From positions 62,001 through 126,000 of the forward strand of contig NZ_JOFX01000009.1 in assembly GCF_000719345.1 (NCBI RefSeq): a stretch of 64,000 nucleotides of DNA. The letters run 5' to 3'. Made by a program: the position numbers and the translations under genes. Shown in pieces: positions 23,041 to 34,370 of this stretch (position 1 is its first letter; each line of letters opens with the position of its first letter). This DNA comes from Streptomyces sp. NRRL F-2664. GTDB taxonomy: Bacteria > Actinomycetota > Actinomycetes > Streptomycetales > Streptomycetaceae. The notes under the pieces are model-generated. The model was not told the DNA's origin. It saw only the letters and a program-made list of their open reading frames with translations, and ran no database searches.

Positions 23041-24696
23041 ATGAAGGAAAACGTCGACCACCGCGTCCCGGTCCTCATCGTGGGCGGCTCGCTGGTGGGC
23101 CTGTGCACCTCGCTGTTCCTCGGCCGTCATGGCATCACGCACATGCTGGTCGAGAAGCACGCGGGAACCTCGCTGCACCCGCGTGGACGCGGTATCAACG
23201 TACGCACGATGGAACTGTTCCGGGTCGCCGGGGTCGAGGACCGGATCCGTCGGGCCGCCTCGGTCCTTGCGGACAACCACGGCATCCTGCAGGGCGGCTC
23301 GCTGACCGGCGACGATCAGAAATGGCTGTTCGAGCAGATCGACCCCGGGGGCGCGCTGGCCCGGTTCAGCCCCGCGAGCTGGTGCCTGTGCAGCCAGAAC
23401 GACATCGAGCCGGTACTCATGTCCGTGACCCCCACCCTCGGGGCGGACCTGCGGTTCTCCACCGAACTGCTCTCCTTCGAGCAGGACGAGAGCGGGGTCA
23501 CCGCGCTCGTCAAGAACCGGGAGACCGGCGAGCACAGCACCGTGCGCGCCGACTATCTGGTCGCCGCCGACGGGCCGCGCAGCCCCGTGCGCGAGCAGCT
23601 CCGGATCGGCCGGAGCGGTCCCGGCGACCTCTTCCACAACGTCAGCATCACCTTCCGGTCCCGCATGCTCGCGGACGTGATCGGCGACCGGCGGTTCATC
23701 GTGTGCTACCTCACCAAGCCGGACGCCGACGGGGCGCTGCTGCCCGTCGACAACCGCGAGCGGTGGGTCTTCCACGCGCCGTGGCACCCCGACCGCGGCG
23801 AGACCCTGGAGGACTTCACCGACGAACGCTGCGTGGAGCACATCCGGCGGGCGGTCGGCGCACCCGGCCTGGACGTCGAGGTCACCGGCAAGGCGCCGTG
23901 GCACGCCGCCCAGCGCGTCGCCCAGCGGTACGCGGCCGGCCGGGTCTTCCTCGCCGGCGACTCCGCCCACGAGATGTCCCCCACCGGGGCGTTCGGCTCC
24001 AACACCGGCATCCAGGACGCGCACAACCTGGCCTGGAAGATCGCCGCGGTACTGGACGGCGCCGCGGGCCCGGGGCTGCTGGAGACGTACGAGTCCGAGC
24101 GGCTCCCGGTGGCGCGGGCGACGAGCGAGCGGGCCTCGGCCCGTTCGGCCGAGCACAGCCACCCGGGCTACGAGCCGGACCCGGAGTCCGTCCCCGAGGC
24201 GCCGGCACGCGGCGGCCCGCAGAACGGCGTCCTGGCCGTCGCCATGGGGTACGGCTACGGCCAGGGCGCGGTCGTCGGCGCCGACCCGGACCTGCCGGTC
24301 GTGCCCGAACGGATGCGGCTGCGCGGGGACCCGGGCACCCGTGCCCCGCACCTGTGGCTGCGCGACGCGGCGCGGGGCGTGCGGAGGTCCACCATCGACC
24401 TCTACGAGCGGTCCTTCGTCCTGCTCAGCTCGGAGGGCACCGAGTGGAGCGGCGCGGCGGGACCGGTCGCCAAGCGGATGAACGTCCGCCTGGACGCCTA
24501 CGCGATCGGCACCGGCCCGGAGGCCGACCTGGTCCCGGAGGACGGCGCGGACTGGGCCGAGGCCCACGGCACCACCCCGACCGGAGCGGTCCTGGTCCGC
24601 CCGGACGGCTTCGTGGCCTGGCGCTCGCAGGCAGCCGTGGCCGACCCGGAATCGGTCCTCCACAAGGTCCTGACCACCCTCCTGCACCGCCACTAG
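23041..24696 (+). CDS. FAD-dependent aromatic polyketide hydroxylase
   Basis: A 551-residue group A flavoprotein monooxygenase of the PgaE/RdmE/WhiE-ORFVIII type. The FAD dinucleotide site is VLIVGGSLVGLCTSLFLG near residue 10, the DG motif is DYLVAADGPRSPVR, and the GD motif is FLAGDSAHEMSPTGAFGSNTGIQDAHNLAWK. The C-terminal about 150 residues are the thioredoxin-like domain usual in this group. It should hydroxylate an aromatic polyketide using NAD(P)H and oxygen. A strong terminator follows it. Confidence 0.92.
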   Translation: MKENVDHRVPVLIVGGSLVGLCTSLFLGRHGITHMLVEKHAGTSLHPRGRGINVRTMELFRVAGVEDRIRRAASVLADNHGILQGGSLTGDDQKWLFEQIDPGGALARFSPASWCLCSQNDIEPVLMSVTPTLGADLRFSTELLSFEQDESGVTALVKNRETGEHSTVRADYLVAADGPRSPVREQLRIGRSGPGDLFHNVSITFRSRMLADVIGDRRFIVCYLTKPDADGALLPVDNRERWVFHAPWHPDRGETLEDFTDERCVEHIRRAVGAPGLDVEVTGKAPWHAAQRVAQRYAAGRVFLAGDSAHEMSPTGAFGSNTGIQDAHNLAWKIAAVLDGAAGPGLLETYESERLPVARATSERASARSAEHSHPGYEPDPESVPEAPARGGPQNGVLAVAMGYGYGQGAVVGADPDLPVVPERMRLRGDPGTRAPHLWLRDAARGVRRSTIDLYERSFVLLSSEGTEWSGAAGPVAKRMNVRLDAYAIGTGPEADLVPEDGADWAEAHGTTPTGAVLVRPDGFVAWRSQAAVADPESVLHKVLTTLLHRH

Positions 24697-24721
24697 CGCC
24701 CGGGCCTCCCGGAAACGGCAA

Positions 24722-24763
24722 GGGGGCGCCGTCCCCGCGCACTCCCGCGGGGGCGGCGCCCCC
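24722..24763. terminator. Strong bidirectional terminator
   Basis: 18-base arms with a single G-T pair (24722-24739, 24746-24763) and a 6-base loop, between convergent genes. Confidence 0.85.
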
Positions 24764-24790
24764 GTGCCGGTACACGGGCGGGTGGTCCCG

Positions 24791-25441
24791 TCAGACGGGG
24801 AGGGGTGGGCCGGTGTGTTCCTGTGGGTGCGGCGTCCGGTCCTCGTCCGTGGTGTCGGTGAGGCCCGCGACGTGGTCGGTGACCATGTCGAGGATGGCCG
24901 CGGAGACCGCGGCGTCGCCGAGCACGAGGTGGCGCAGGGTCAGTCCGTCCGTCATGGCGGCCAGGTAGCGGGCGAGCACGGGCACCGGCACGCGCAGCTC
25001 GAACGGCATGTGCAGGCGCAGCTGCTCGATGAGCTCCGTGTAGGTGTCGGAGTACAGCTCGTACTGGCGTCGCGCCAGGTGCTCGAATCCGGGCCGACGC
25101 AGCGCGTACTGCGTCAGCTCGTAGGTGAGCATGTGCTCGCCGGGGTTGGCGGCGACGTGGTCCCAGTACGCCTGGAAGCCGGCGCGGACGGTCTCCCGCA
25201 GAGTGGCCCGGGGCCGGATGGCCTCCCGCGCGACGGTGATGCCGTGCTCGGTGATCGCCACGATGACGGACTCCAGCAGGGCCTGCTTGGAGTCGAAGCA
25301 GTAGTGGAACACGCTCAGGGACACGCCTGCCTCGGCGCAGATCGACCGTGTCGTCGCCCTGGCCACGCCGTCGCGGGCCATCACGCGGATCGCCGCCTCG
25401 GTCAGCTGGCGGCGTCGCTCGGCCGACGGCATGCGGGCCAT
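24791..25441 (-). CDS. TetR-family regulator
   Basis: A 216-residue repressor. The N-terminal helix-turn-helix is AAIRVMARDGVARATTRSICAEAGVS..VFHYCFDSKQALL. The rest is the ligand-binding domain with a TetR_C_6/BetI-like pattern (YWDHVAANPGEHMLTYELTQYALR). The ATG at 25441 has GAAGGGA about 10 bases upstream, better than the ATG three codons later. It faces the FAD hydroxylase convergently. Its target is unknown; no matching palindrome was found close by. Confidence 0.88.
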   Translation of the reverse strand: MARMPSAERRRQLTEAAIRVMARDGVARATTRSICAEAGVSLSVFHYCFDSKQALLESVIVAITEHGITVAREAIRPRATLRETVRAGFQAYWDHVAANPGEHMLTYELTQYALRRPGFEHLARRQYELYSDTYTELIEQLRLHMPFELRVPVPVLARYLAAMTDGLTLRHLVLGDAAVSAAILDMVTDHVAGLTDTTDEDRTPHPQEHTGPPLPV

Positions 25442-25526
25442 GGGCGTACGTTCCCTTCGTCGCGTGGGCTGTGCTGTGCCGGGCTGTGCTGCGGTCCGGT
25501 GCGGCGTCGCCGTTCGGGAACGGCGG

Positions 25527-25564
25527 CCGGGGCCGGCCGGATCCACCGATCCGGCCGGCCCCGG
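25527..25564 (-). terminator. Strong hairpin terminator
   Basis: Perfect 17-base arms (25527-25543, 25548-25564) with loop CACC, just past the stop of the secreted hydrolase at 25584. Confidence 0.82.
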
Positions 25565-25583
25565 CCCCGGGACCCGAGCGGCG

Positions 25584-27650
25584 TCAGCTGCTGTGGACGC
25601 CGACCTCGTGGAGCGAGTAGCCCCACTGGGTGGCGCGCTGCACGCCGTGGATCCGTACGTACCGGGCCGTGGTGCCGGCGAACCGGGCCGTGTCCAGGCC
25701 GCCGTCACCGGTGGTGGTCGACCAGGCCGTCTGCCAGTTCGTGCCGTCGTTCGACAACTCGATGCGGTAGGCCCGCGCGTGCGCCCGCTCCCAGTCGAGG
25801 GTGACCCGCTTGACGAGGTGCGCCGCGCCGAGGTCGATCCGGATCCACTGGTCGTCGCTCCAGTCGCTCGCCCAGCGGGTGCCCGTGTTCCCGTCGACGG
25901 CCCGGGACGGGGCGTAGCTGGTGAAGGGGTTCCACTCCGCCGAACTGGCCGTCGTGGCCGCGCCCGCCGCCAGGTTCACGCCCGCCTTGTGCTTCTCGGA
26001 CGATCCCCAGGTGGTGAGGTAGGACTCGGCGCCGCGGAAGAGGTCGTCCACCACGTCCTGACCGCCGACGAGCCGGACGTCCTCGATCCAGTCCGGCACC
26101 AGACCGTAGTGCGAGGCACCGTCGGTGTTGAGGTCCCAGGTGCGCTGCCCGGTGGTCTGCCGGTCGATGACCGAGCCGCCGTCGACGCTGCGGAACGGGT
26201 AGCGCACCGGATTGGGGGTGTCGGCGCCGCGGGGAGCGGGCCAGCCGCCGACGCCGTTCATGTCGGTGCCGTAGCCGTAGCCCACGTTGTACTTGTCGCG
26301 CAGGGCGTTCTTTGCCTTGGCCTCCGCGCTGAAGCCCTCGGCCCCGTTCATGTACTGGGCGACGAACCCGCCGAGCTTGTAGAGCCGCTCGGTCCAGTTG
26401 TCGTCCATCCAGCTGTGCGAGGAGATGATGCCCGGGTAGGACTCCGACTCCAGGATGTCGAACGCCCGGCCCGCGGCCTTGACGCTCATGTGGTCGATCT
26501 CCAGCATCATCTTGCGTTTCATCATGCCGCGCACCGCGTACTCGCCGAGCTCCGTCAGACCGCGGGTGTTGCACTGGGCGTCCGCCGCGTACGAGGGCAC
26601 GGACACGCCGGCCGGGAGTTCCTTCTGCGCCTGCGGAGCCGCGGCGAGCCCGATGGGGTTGTCGTGCTGCGGGCCGGTGCACTTCTCCGTCTTCCAGAAG
26701 GTGCCGGTCGACAGGAACTGGCCCACGTTGATCGCGGTACCCAGCGCGCCCTGGTCGAAGCGGACGCCGCACAGGGCGTTGTCGAACTTGTGGCAGAGGA
26801 ACATGCTGCGCACGCCGAGCCTGTGCAGTTCGTCGAGGCCTCGGTCGACGTCCTCCTTGCTGCACTGCGCGATGTCGAGGATCTGCTTGCAGCCGAACGG
26901 CTCGGAGGTCTCGACGCCCAGGACGACGGCCATCTTGCCCTGCTTGACGACCTCGCGTGCCTGGGCAGAGTCGGTGACGATCCGGAACCAGCCCTTTCCG
27001 GGGCCGCCGTACATCGTGTCGATGTAGGCCTGCATGTCGTAGGTCTTCTGCGCTTCGAGCCGGATGGCGGTCATCTCGTCGCAGCTGCGGTCCTTGAAGA
27101 AGTAGACCGAGCAGATCACGCCGTTGGTGACCAGGTCGTTGACGAGTACCCGCTGGCCGCCGCGCCAGGCCCGCTCCACCCAGGCGTAGTAGTTCTGCTG
27201 GTGGGTCAGCGAGTCGTGGGCCGGCCAGTCCTTGAAGGTCGGCCAGCCGTCGGGGTCGTGCTTGCCGTCGCCGCCCTTGGTGATGAAGTCGAAGATCGCC
27301 AGGGTGCCGTCGGGGTAGTGCTCGGGGCAGTCCTTGAGCGCGTCGGCCACGCCCAGTTCGGAGAAGGGCTTGCCGCAGATGAGGCGACCGCCGAAGCCCT
27401 CGTTGGACATCAGGTGGTCGTGGGCGTCGACGAAACCGCGGACCCGGCCCTGGGAGTCGGTCCCCTTGAAGGGCTCGCCGGTGATGTTGATGTCGGAGTC
27501 GGGTGCGGGCCGCGCCACCGGATTCCACCAGCCGGGTTCGGCGGCGGAGCTGGGCACGGGGCCGAGCGCCAACGCCACCACGGCGAGGAGCAATGACAGG
27601 ACCGCGAAGGGACTGCGCCTGGGGTGCGTGTGTCGGGAAATGGTCATCAC
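25584..27650 (-). CDS. Secreted amidohydrolase-like TIM-barrel protein with F5/8 type C domain
   Basis: A 688-residue exported protein. The signal peptide ends near residue 37 (LLLAVVALALGPVPSSAAEP). The body (about 60-540) looks like a metal-dependent TIM-barrel hydrolase: FVDAHDHLMSNEGFGG carries the first HxH metal pair, MAVVLGVETSEPFG, MFLCHKFDNALCGV, LEIDHMSVKAAG and IISSHSWMDD supply further His/Glu ligands in the order expected for membrane dipeptidase or amidohydrolase relatives, and YGTDMNGVGG ends it. The C-terminal about 140 residues are a discoidin (F5/8 C, CBM32-like) domain that usually binds glycans. The substrate is not known. Two adjacent ATG codons could start it. Confidence 0.82.
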   Translation of the reverse strand: MMTISRHTHPRRSPFAVLSLLLAVVALALGPVPSSAAEPGWWNPVARPAPDSDINITGEPFKGTDSQGRVRGFVDAHDHLMSNEGFGGRLICGKPFSELGVADALKDCPEHYPDGTLAIFDFITKGGDGKHDPDGWPTFKDWPAHDSLTHQQNYYAWVERAWRGGQRVLVNDLVTNGVICSVYFFKDRSCDEMTAIRLEAQKTYDMQAYIDTMYGGPGKGWFRIVTDSAQAREVVKQGKMAVVLGVETSEPFGCKQILDIAQCSKEDVDRGLDELHRLGVRSMFLCHKFDNALCGVRFDQGALGTAINVGQFLSTGTFWKTEKCTGPQHDNPIGLAAAPQAQKELPAGVSVPSYAADAQCNTRGLTELGEYAVRGMMKRKMMLEIDHMSVKAAGRAFDILESESYPGIISSHSWMDDNWTERLYKLGGFVAQYMNGAEGFSAEAKAKNALRDKYNVGYGYGTDMNGVGGWPAPRGADTPNPVRYPFRSVDGGSVIDRQTTGQRTWDLNTDGASHYGLVPDWIEDVRLVGGQDVVDDLFRGAESYLTTWGSSEKHKAGVNLAAGAATTASSAEWNPFTSYAPSRAVDGNTGTRWASDWSDDQWIRIDLGAAHLVKRVTLDWERAHARAYRIELSNDGTNWQTAWSTTTGDGGLDTARFAGTTARYVRIHGVQRATQWGYSLHEVGVHSS

Positions 27651-27906
27651 TCACGTCTTCGGTCAGTGGATGGCGCGGTGGAGGAACCGGATGCGTTCGG
27701 GGGCCGCGACGGCCGCACGACAACGCGCGACTTGTCATGAACCCGCAAACAGTGGTCCGAGAATCGCCACTGGTGCCGACGGAGTCAAGAGTCCGGGACG
27801 GATGACCTGATGATTCGTCAGTAACCCCGTGGGGGCCGACGGTACGGACGGCCGGACCGGCGTGGCCGGTCGTCGAAAAGGCGCCGGGACGGCCTACCGT
27901 CGAGCC
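27651..27906. other. Intergenic region, no feature recognised
   Basis: A 256-bp divergent gap between the secreted hydrolase and a small unknown gene. It should contain both promoters. No repeat or palindrome of note was seen. Confidence 0.3.
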
Positions 27907-28227
27907 ATGAGTGCGATGACAGTGGTGTACGAGGTCGAGGACCCGGCGGCGGCGCACCCCGGCGGGGCTGCGCCGGACAGCGGTGCGGCGGCGGTCGTAC
28001 GGGTGCACGCGGCGCCGGCGGCGCCCGGCCTGCCCGGAGTCCCCGGGCCGCGGACCTTCTGCGGCAGGGACACCTTCGCGATGCGGGCGGCCGCGCCGCA
28101 ACCGGTCGGGGAGCCCCGGGGGCAGTCCGGGGGACGGACCGCGGGGGAGCCCGGCGCGGCCTGGTACGACGAGGTGTACGCGGACCTGGTCTGTCCTGCG
28201 TGCGACGACGCGGTGGGCACCGGCTGA
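27907..28227 (+). CDS. Small hypothetical protein with C-terminal Cys pair
   Basis: A 106-residue protein I do not recognise. It is Ala/Pro/Gly-rich with FCGRDTFAM in the middle and a CPACDDA pair near the end, which with the earlier Cys could bind a metal. High GC third positions and the ATG close to the true start of the reading bias support coding. It is convergent with the serine hydrolase gene. Confidence 0.55.
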   Translation: MSAMTVVYEVEDPAAAHPGGAAPDSGAAAVVRVHAAPAAPGLPGVPGPRTFCGRDTFAMRAAAPQPVGEPRGQSGGRTAGEPGAAWYDEVYADLVCPACDDAVGTG

Positions 28228-28263
28228 GGGCCGGGCCGCTGCCCACCACGGGGCGGCCGGCCG

Positions 28264-29539
<1,276 letters not shown>

Positions 29540-29595
29540 GCCCCAGGAAGATCATCGGTCAGGAGCGGTGGCGGCGTGAGCCGCAACGCGCCGTT

Positions 29596-31224
29596 CTAGG
29601 AGGGGAGTTCCAGCAGGCGGAGGGCCTCCTGGCGCATTTCCACCTTGCGGACCTTCCCCGTCACGGTCATGGGGAACTCCTCCACCACGTGCACGTACCG
29701 GGGGATCTTGAAGTGGGCGAGCCGGCCTGCGCAGTAGGCCCGGACGGCGTCCGCCGTCAGCGGTTCGGCCCCCTCGCGCATCCGCACCCACGCCATCAGC
29801 TCCTCCCCGTACGTGGGGTCGGGCACCCCGATCACCTGGACGTCGAGGACGTCCGGGTGCGTGTGGAGGAACTCCTCGATCTCACGCGGGTAGAGGTTCT
29901 CCCCGCCGCGGATCACCATGTCCTTGATCCGGCCGGTGATGCTCACATAGCCGTCGTCGTCCATCACCGCCAGGTCGCCCGTGTGCATCCAGCGGGCCCC
30001 GTCGACGGCCTCCGCGGTCCGCTCCGGCTCCTCCCAGTAGCCGAGCATCACCGAGTAGCCCCGGGTGCACAGTTCACCCGGCTCGCCGCGGGGCACCGTA
30101 CGCCCGGTGCGCGGATCGACCACCTTCACCTCCAGATGCGGCCCGACGCGGCCGACGGTGGACACCCGCCGCTCGACCGAGTCGCCGGCGCGGGTCTGCG
30201 TCGACACCGGCGAGGTCTCCGTCATCCCGTAGCAGATCGACACCTCGGTCATGCCCATCCGCTCGATGACCTCCCGCATGACCTCGACCGGGCAGGGCGA
30301 GCCCGCCATGATCCCCGTCCGCAGGCTGGACAGGTCGTACGTGGCGAAGGCGGGCTCCGCCAGCTCCGCGATGAACATCGTGGGGACGCCGTACAGCGAG
30401 GTGCACCGCTCGGACTCCACCGCCCTCAGGGTGGCCACCGGGTCGAAGGACGGTGCGGGGATCACCATGGCCGCACCGTGGCTGGTGCAGGCGAGGTTGC
30501 CCATGACCATGCCGAAGCAGTGGTACAGAGGCACCGGGATGCAGACCCGGTCCTGCTCGGTGTAGCGGCACAGCTCGCCCACGAAGAAACCGTTGTTGAG
30601 GATGTTGTGGTGCGAGAGGGTCGCGCCCTTGGGAAACCCGGTGGTTCCGGAGGTGTACTGGATGTTGACCGCGTCGTCCGGGCTCAACGCCGCCTGCGCA
30701 CGTACCAGTTCGGCCGGATCGCGCCGGCGGCCGCGTTCCGGCAGGGAGGCCCACAGGGCGCCGTCGAACAGGACGACGAACTCCAGGTCCGGACAGCGCG
30801 GGTGCACCTCCTCGATCATGGCGGCGTAGTCGGAGGTCTTGAACCGGGCGGCGGCGGCCAGCAGCCGGATGCCGGACTGCCGGAGCACGTACTCCAGTTC
30901 GTGGGAGCGGTAGGCGGGGTTCACGGTGACGAGGACTGCACCGATCCGGGCCGTGGCGTACTGCACCAGCGTCCACTCCGCGCGGTTGGGGGCCCAGATC
31001 CCGACGCGGTCGCCCTTGGCGATACCCAGGTCCAGCAGGCCGAGGGCGAGCGCGTCGACGTCGGCTGCGAACTCGGCGTACGTCCAACGGCGGCCCGCGG
31101 CCACGTCGACGAGGGCGTCGCGGTCGGGGAACCTGCGCACCGTCCGGTCCAGGTTCTCGCCGATGGTGTCGCCGAGCAGCGGCACCTCGCAGGCTCCGGA
31201 CGCGTAACTCGATGCGGCTGACAC
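29596..31224 (-). CDS. Fatty acyl-CoA synthetase (AMP-binding)
   Basis: A 542-residue ANL ligase of the FadD/AMP-binding type with P-loop [51 protein letters not shown] and the catalytic Lys in MTVTGKVRK. The GTG at 31224 is chosen because AGGAGG lies 5 bases ahead of it. It probably activates medium or long chain fatty acids for beta-oxidation. It stands alone between a permease and a serine hydrolase. Confidence 0.92.
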   Translation of the reverse strand: MSAASSYASGACEVPLLGDTIGENLDRTVRRFPDRDALVDVAAGRRWTYAEFAADVDALALGLLDLGIAKGDRVGIWAPNRAEWTLVQYATARIGAVLVTVNPAYRSHELEYVLRQSGIRLLAAAARFKTSDYAAMIEEVHPRCPDLEFVVLFDGALWASLPERGRRRDPAELVRAQAALSPDDAVNIQYTSGTTGFPKGATLSHHNILNNGFFVGELCRYTEQDRVCIPVPLYHCFGMVMGNLACTSHGAAMVIPAPSFDPVATLRAVESERCTSLYGVPTMFIAELAEPAFATYDLSSLRTGIMAGSPCPVEVMREVIERMGMTEVSICYGMTETSPVSTQTRAGDSVERRVSTVGRVGPHLEVKVVDPRTGRTVPRGEPGELCTRGYSVMLGYWEEPERTAEAVDGARWMHTGDLAVMDDDGYVSITGRIKDMVIRGGENLYPREIEEFLHTHPDVLDVQVIGVPDPTYGEELMAWVRMREGAEPLTADAVRAYCAGRLAHFKIPRYVHVVEEFPMTVTGKVRKVEMRQEALRLLELPS

Positions 31225-31330
31225 ATGGACCTCCTGGACCGGCGGACGGGTTGGACTGACCATCCCCTGCCGGACGGGAGGGAAACGAGGAGGCGCCGGT
31301 CCGGGCGGAGCAGGGGCGGTCCCGGTGGCC

Positions 31331-32521
31331 TCAGGCGGTGGCCGCCAGCGCCAGCGTCGCCGACAGGGTGCCGGCCACCGAGAGGACCAGGCCCGTACCC
31401 ACGAAGCGGCGCAGGTCGATACGGGTGCCGTGCCAGCGGCACCGCTCGAACCACAGCAGGGTGGCCAGCGAGGCCCACGGCGTGACCACCGGGCCGACGT
31501 TGACGCCGACGAGCAGCGCCAGCAGCTGGTGCTGGTTCGCCGCGGGGACGACCGCCTCGCCCGCCATGTACGCCGGCAGGTTGTTGAGCAGGTTGGAGAA
31601 GTCCGCCCCGACGGCGGCCGACCGCAGCATCCCGGCCACGTCGTCGTCCGAGCCCATGGCCGCGGCCAGGACGTCGTGCAGTCCGTGCGCGCTGACGGTC
31701 TCCACGACCAGGAACATCCCCGGGACCAGGACCAGCAGCCGCCACGGCACGAGGGACGGGCGCAGCGCCGCGCGGTCGCGGACCGCGAAGGCCGCCACCA
31801 CGACCAGCGCGGCCGCCCCCGACGCCGACCACAGCGGCACGTCGGCGAGGAGCAGCGCCACCAGGAACCCGCCGCAGGCCAGGGCGCACACCCGGAACAG
31901 CACCCGGTCCGCCGGGCGCGGCGGTGCCGGCGGCGCGTAGTCGACCGCGCCGCGCCGTCCCGGGCGCCAGTAGAAGCCCCACAGGCAGGCCATGGTGACG
32001 GCGATGGCGGCCAGCTGCGGCGCCCACAGGGTGGCGGCCATTTCCGCAGGGGCCGATGCGACGCGGTCCGCGGCGAGCAGGTTCGTCAGGTTGGACACGG
32101 GGAGCAGCAGGCTCGCCGTGTTGGCCAGCCACACCGTGGTCATCGCCAGGGGCAGGGGGGCGATGCCCACCCGGGCCGCCAGTGCCAGCATCACCGGCGT
32201 CAGCAGGACCGCCGTCGTGTCGAGGTTCAGGGTGATCGTCGTGACGGACGCGAAGGTGACGCAGAGGACGAAGAGCAGCGCGTAGTTGCCGCGGCCCACC
32301 CGTGCCACCCAGGTGGCGACCACGTCGAAGACCTCCGCCCTGCCGGTCAGCTCGGCGAGGACGACGACGGTGGCCAGGAAGACCACCAGCGGCCCGATGC
32401 GCTCCATGACGTCCCCGGCGGCATCGCGCGGCAGCAGACCGGTGGCGACGCAGAGCACACCGAGTGCGAGCAGCCCGCCGGCCAGCAGGTCGAGGGGGTG
32501 CAGACGCCTGAGGAGGGACAC
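31331..32521 (-). CDS. ArsB/SLC13-type anion permease
   Basis: A 396-residue membrane protein with 9-11 hydrophobic segments. [16 protein letters not shown] and [13 protein letters not shown] near the middle of the first half and [13 protein letters not shown] in the second half are the paired reentrant-loop motifs of the ion transporter superfamily (ArsB, SLC13, CitM). It could export arsenite or carry a dicarboxylate; no ars genes are beside it. The GTG start is uncertain, with GAGG about 9 bases upstream. Confidence 0.82.
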   Translation of the reverse strand: MSLLRRLHPLDLLAGGLLALGVLCVATGLLPRDAAGDVMERIGPLVVFLATVVVLAELTGRAEVFDVVATWVARVGRGNYALLFVLCVTFASVTTITLNLDTTAVLLTPVMLALAARVGIAPLPLAMTTVWLANTASLLLPVSNLTNLLAADRVASAPAEMAATLWAPQLAAIAVTMACLWGFYWRPGRRGAVDYAPPAPPRPADRVLFRVCALACGGFLVALLLADVPLWSASGAAALVVVAAFAVRDRAALRPSLVPWRLLVLVPGMFLVVETVSAHGLHDVLAAAMGSDDDVAGMLRSAAVGADFSNLLNNLPAYMAGEAVVPAANQHQLLALLVGVNVGPVVTPWASLATLLWFERCRWHGTRIDLRRFVGTGLVLSVAGTLSATLALAATA

Positions 32522-32780
32522 GGCGACAGCCTCGCACAGCCCTTCGACCGGGCAGCAGACGGGCCCCCGCCGGAACCGGACACGCCCGCGGGGCCGGGCC
32601 TGCGCCGTACCTTCGACATGGTCCCGGTACGCCCCCGTCCGGCGTACCGCAGGCCGTTCCGCTCGCCGGCCCGCCGACGCACGCGCTCGCCCATCCGGCG
32701 TACCCGTGCATCCGCCCCACCCGCGAGCGCGGAAGAGATCAGGGAACCAACCCCGGTCGACGGCGGAACGGAGCACCTCC
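32522..32780. other. Divergent intergenic region, no feature recognised
   Basis: A 259-bp gap between the permease and the SDR gene, presumably carrying both promoters; nothing else is evident. Confidence 0.3.
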
Positions 32781-34370
32781 ATGACCGACACCCCAGGGCA
32801 CCCGGCCCAGCCCCCCTGCCCGCTGCCGCCCGATGCGCTGTGCCTGGTCACCGGCGCGACCGGATACATCGGAGGCCGGCTCGTCCCCGAGCTGATCAAG
32901 GCAGGACACCGTGTCCGCTGCCTCGCGCGCACCCCCGCGAAACTGCGCGACCATCCCTGGGCGGGCCAGGCGGAGATCGTCCGCGGCGACGTCACCGATG
33001 CCGCGTCGCTCGCCACGGCCCTGCGGGGCGTGGACGTCGCCTACTACCTCGTGCACGCCCTGGGCACCGGCCGCGACTTCGAGAAGACCGACCGCCGGGC
33101 CGCACGCACCTTCGCCGAACAGGCCCGCGCGGCCGGCGTACGCCGCATCGTCTACCTGGGCGGGCTCGTCCCCGGCGGGGTCCCCGACCGCGACCTCTCG
33201 CCCCACCTGCGCTCCCGCACCGAGGTCGGCCGCATCCTGATCGACTCCGGAATCCCCACCACGGTGCTCCGCGCCGCCGTCATCATCGGCTCCGGGTCGG
33301 CGTCCTTCGAGATGCTCCGCTACCTCACCGAGCGGCTGCCCGTGATGGTGACCCCCAGCTGGGTACGCACCCGCATCCAGCCCATCGCCGTCCGCGACGT
33401 GCTGCGCTACCTGGTAGGCAGCGCCACCATGCCCGCCCATGTCAGCCGGACCTTCGACATCGGCGGCCCCGAAGTCCTCACCTACCTCGACATGATGCGC
33501 CGCTACGCCGCCGTCGACGGACTGCCCCCGCGGATCATCTTCCCCGTCCCCGTCCTCACCCCCCGCCTGTCCAGCCACTGGGTCGGCCTGGTCACCCCCG
33601 TGCCCCGGTCCATCGCCCGCCCCCTCGCGGAGTCCCTCAAGCACGAGGTCGTCTGCGACGAGCACGACATCGCCCAGTGGGTGCCCGATCCGCCGGGCAC
33701 CCCGATCCCGTTCGACAGGGCACTCGCGCTCGCGCTCCAGAAGGTCCGCGACGCCCAGGTCGACACCCGGTGGTCCTCCGCCTCCGTGCCCGGCGCGCCG
33801 AGCGACCCGCTGCCCACCGACCCCGACTGGGCCGGCGGCAGTCTCTACACCGATGTCCGCGAACGCACCGTCGACGCCCCGCCCCAGGCCCTGTGGCGGG
33901 TCGTGGAGGGCATCGGCGGCGAGAACGGCTGGTACTCCTTCCCGATCGCATGGGCCGTCCGCGGCTGGCTCGACCGCCTCATCGGCGGAGTCGGCCTGCG
34001 CCGCGGCCGGCGCGACGCCACCCTCCTGCGGATCGGCGACTCCCTGGACTTCTGGCGGGTCGAGGAGATCGAGCGCGGGCGGCTGCTCAGACTCCGCGCC
34101 GAGATGCGGCTCCCCGGTCTGGCCTGGCTGGAGATGTACGCCGAACACGACGACGAGGGGCGCACCCGCTACCGGCAACGGGCGCTGTTCCACCCGCGCG
34201 GCCTCGCCGGCCACGCCTACTGGTGGGGCGTCTCGCCCTTCCACGCCCTGGTCTTCGGCGGCATGGCCCGCAACATCGCGCGCACGGCCGAGGCTGCGGA
34301 CGCGGCGGCCCGGGCCGCCGCGTCCGCAGCCGACCGGCAAGGCGCCCCCACCCCAGGAGCACCGTCATGA
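32781..34370 (+). CDS. SDR-type NAD(P)-binding protein with DUF2867 domain
   Basis: A 529-residue two-domain protein. Residues 18-330 form an atypical short-chain dehydrogenase (NmrA-like) domain with LVTGATGYIGGRLVPEL as the dinucleotide site. The C-terminal about 180 residues are the DUF2867 domain (SLYTDVRERTVDAPPQALWRVVE to HPRGLAGHAYWWGVSPFH). The stop overlaps the photolyase start by 4 bases. In several actinobacteria and cyanobacteria such genes travel with photolyases, so a light-stress role is plausible; the substrate is not known. Confidence 0.88.
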   Translation: MTDTPGHPAQPPCPLPPDALCLVTGATGYIGGRLVPELIKAGHRVRCLARTPAKLRDHPWAGQAEIVRGDVTDAASLATALRGVDVAYYLVHALGTGRDFEKTDRRAARTFAEQARAAGVRRIVYLGGLVPGGVPDRDLSPHLRSRTEVGRILIDSGIPTTVLRAAVIIGSGSASFEMLRYLTERLPVMVTPSWVRTRIQPIAVRDVLRYLVGSATMPAHVSRTFDIGGPEVLTYLDMMRRYAAVDGLPPRIIFPVPVLTPRLSSHWVGLVTPVPRSIARPLAESLKHEVVCDEHDIAQWVPDPPGTPIPFDRALALALQKVRDAQVDTRWSSASVPGAPSDPLPTDPDWAGGSLYTDVRERTVDAPPQALWRVVEGIGGENGWYSFPIAWAVRGWLDRLIGGVGLRRGRRDATLLRIGDSLDFWRVEEIERGRLLRLRAEMRLPGLAWLEMYAEHDDEGRTRYRQRALFHPRGLAGHAYWWGVSPFHALVFGGMARNIARTAEAADAAARAAASAADRQGAPTPGAPS

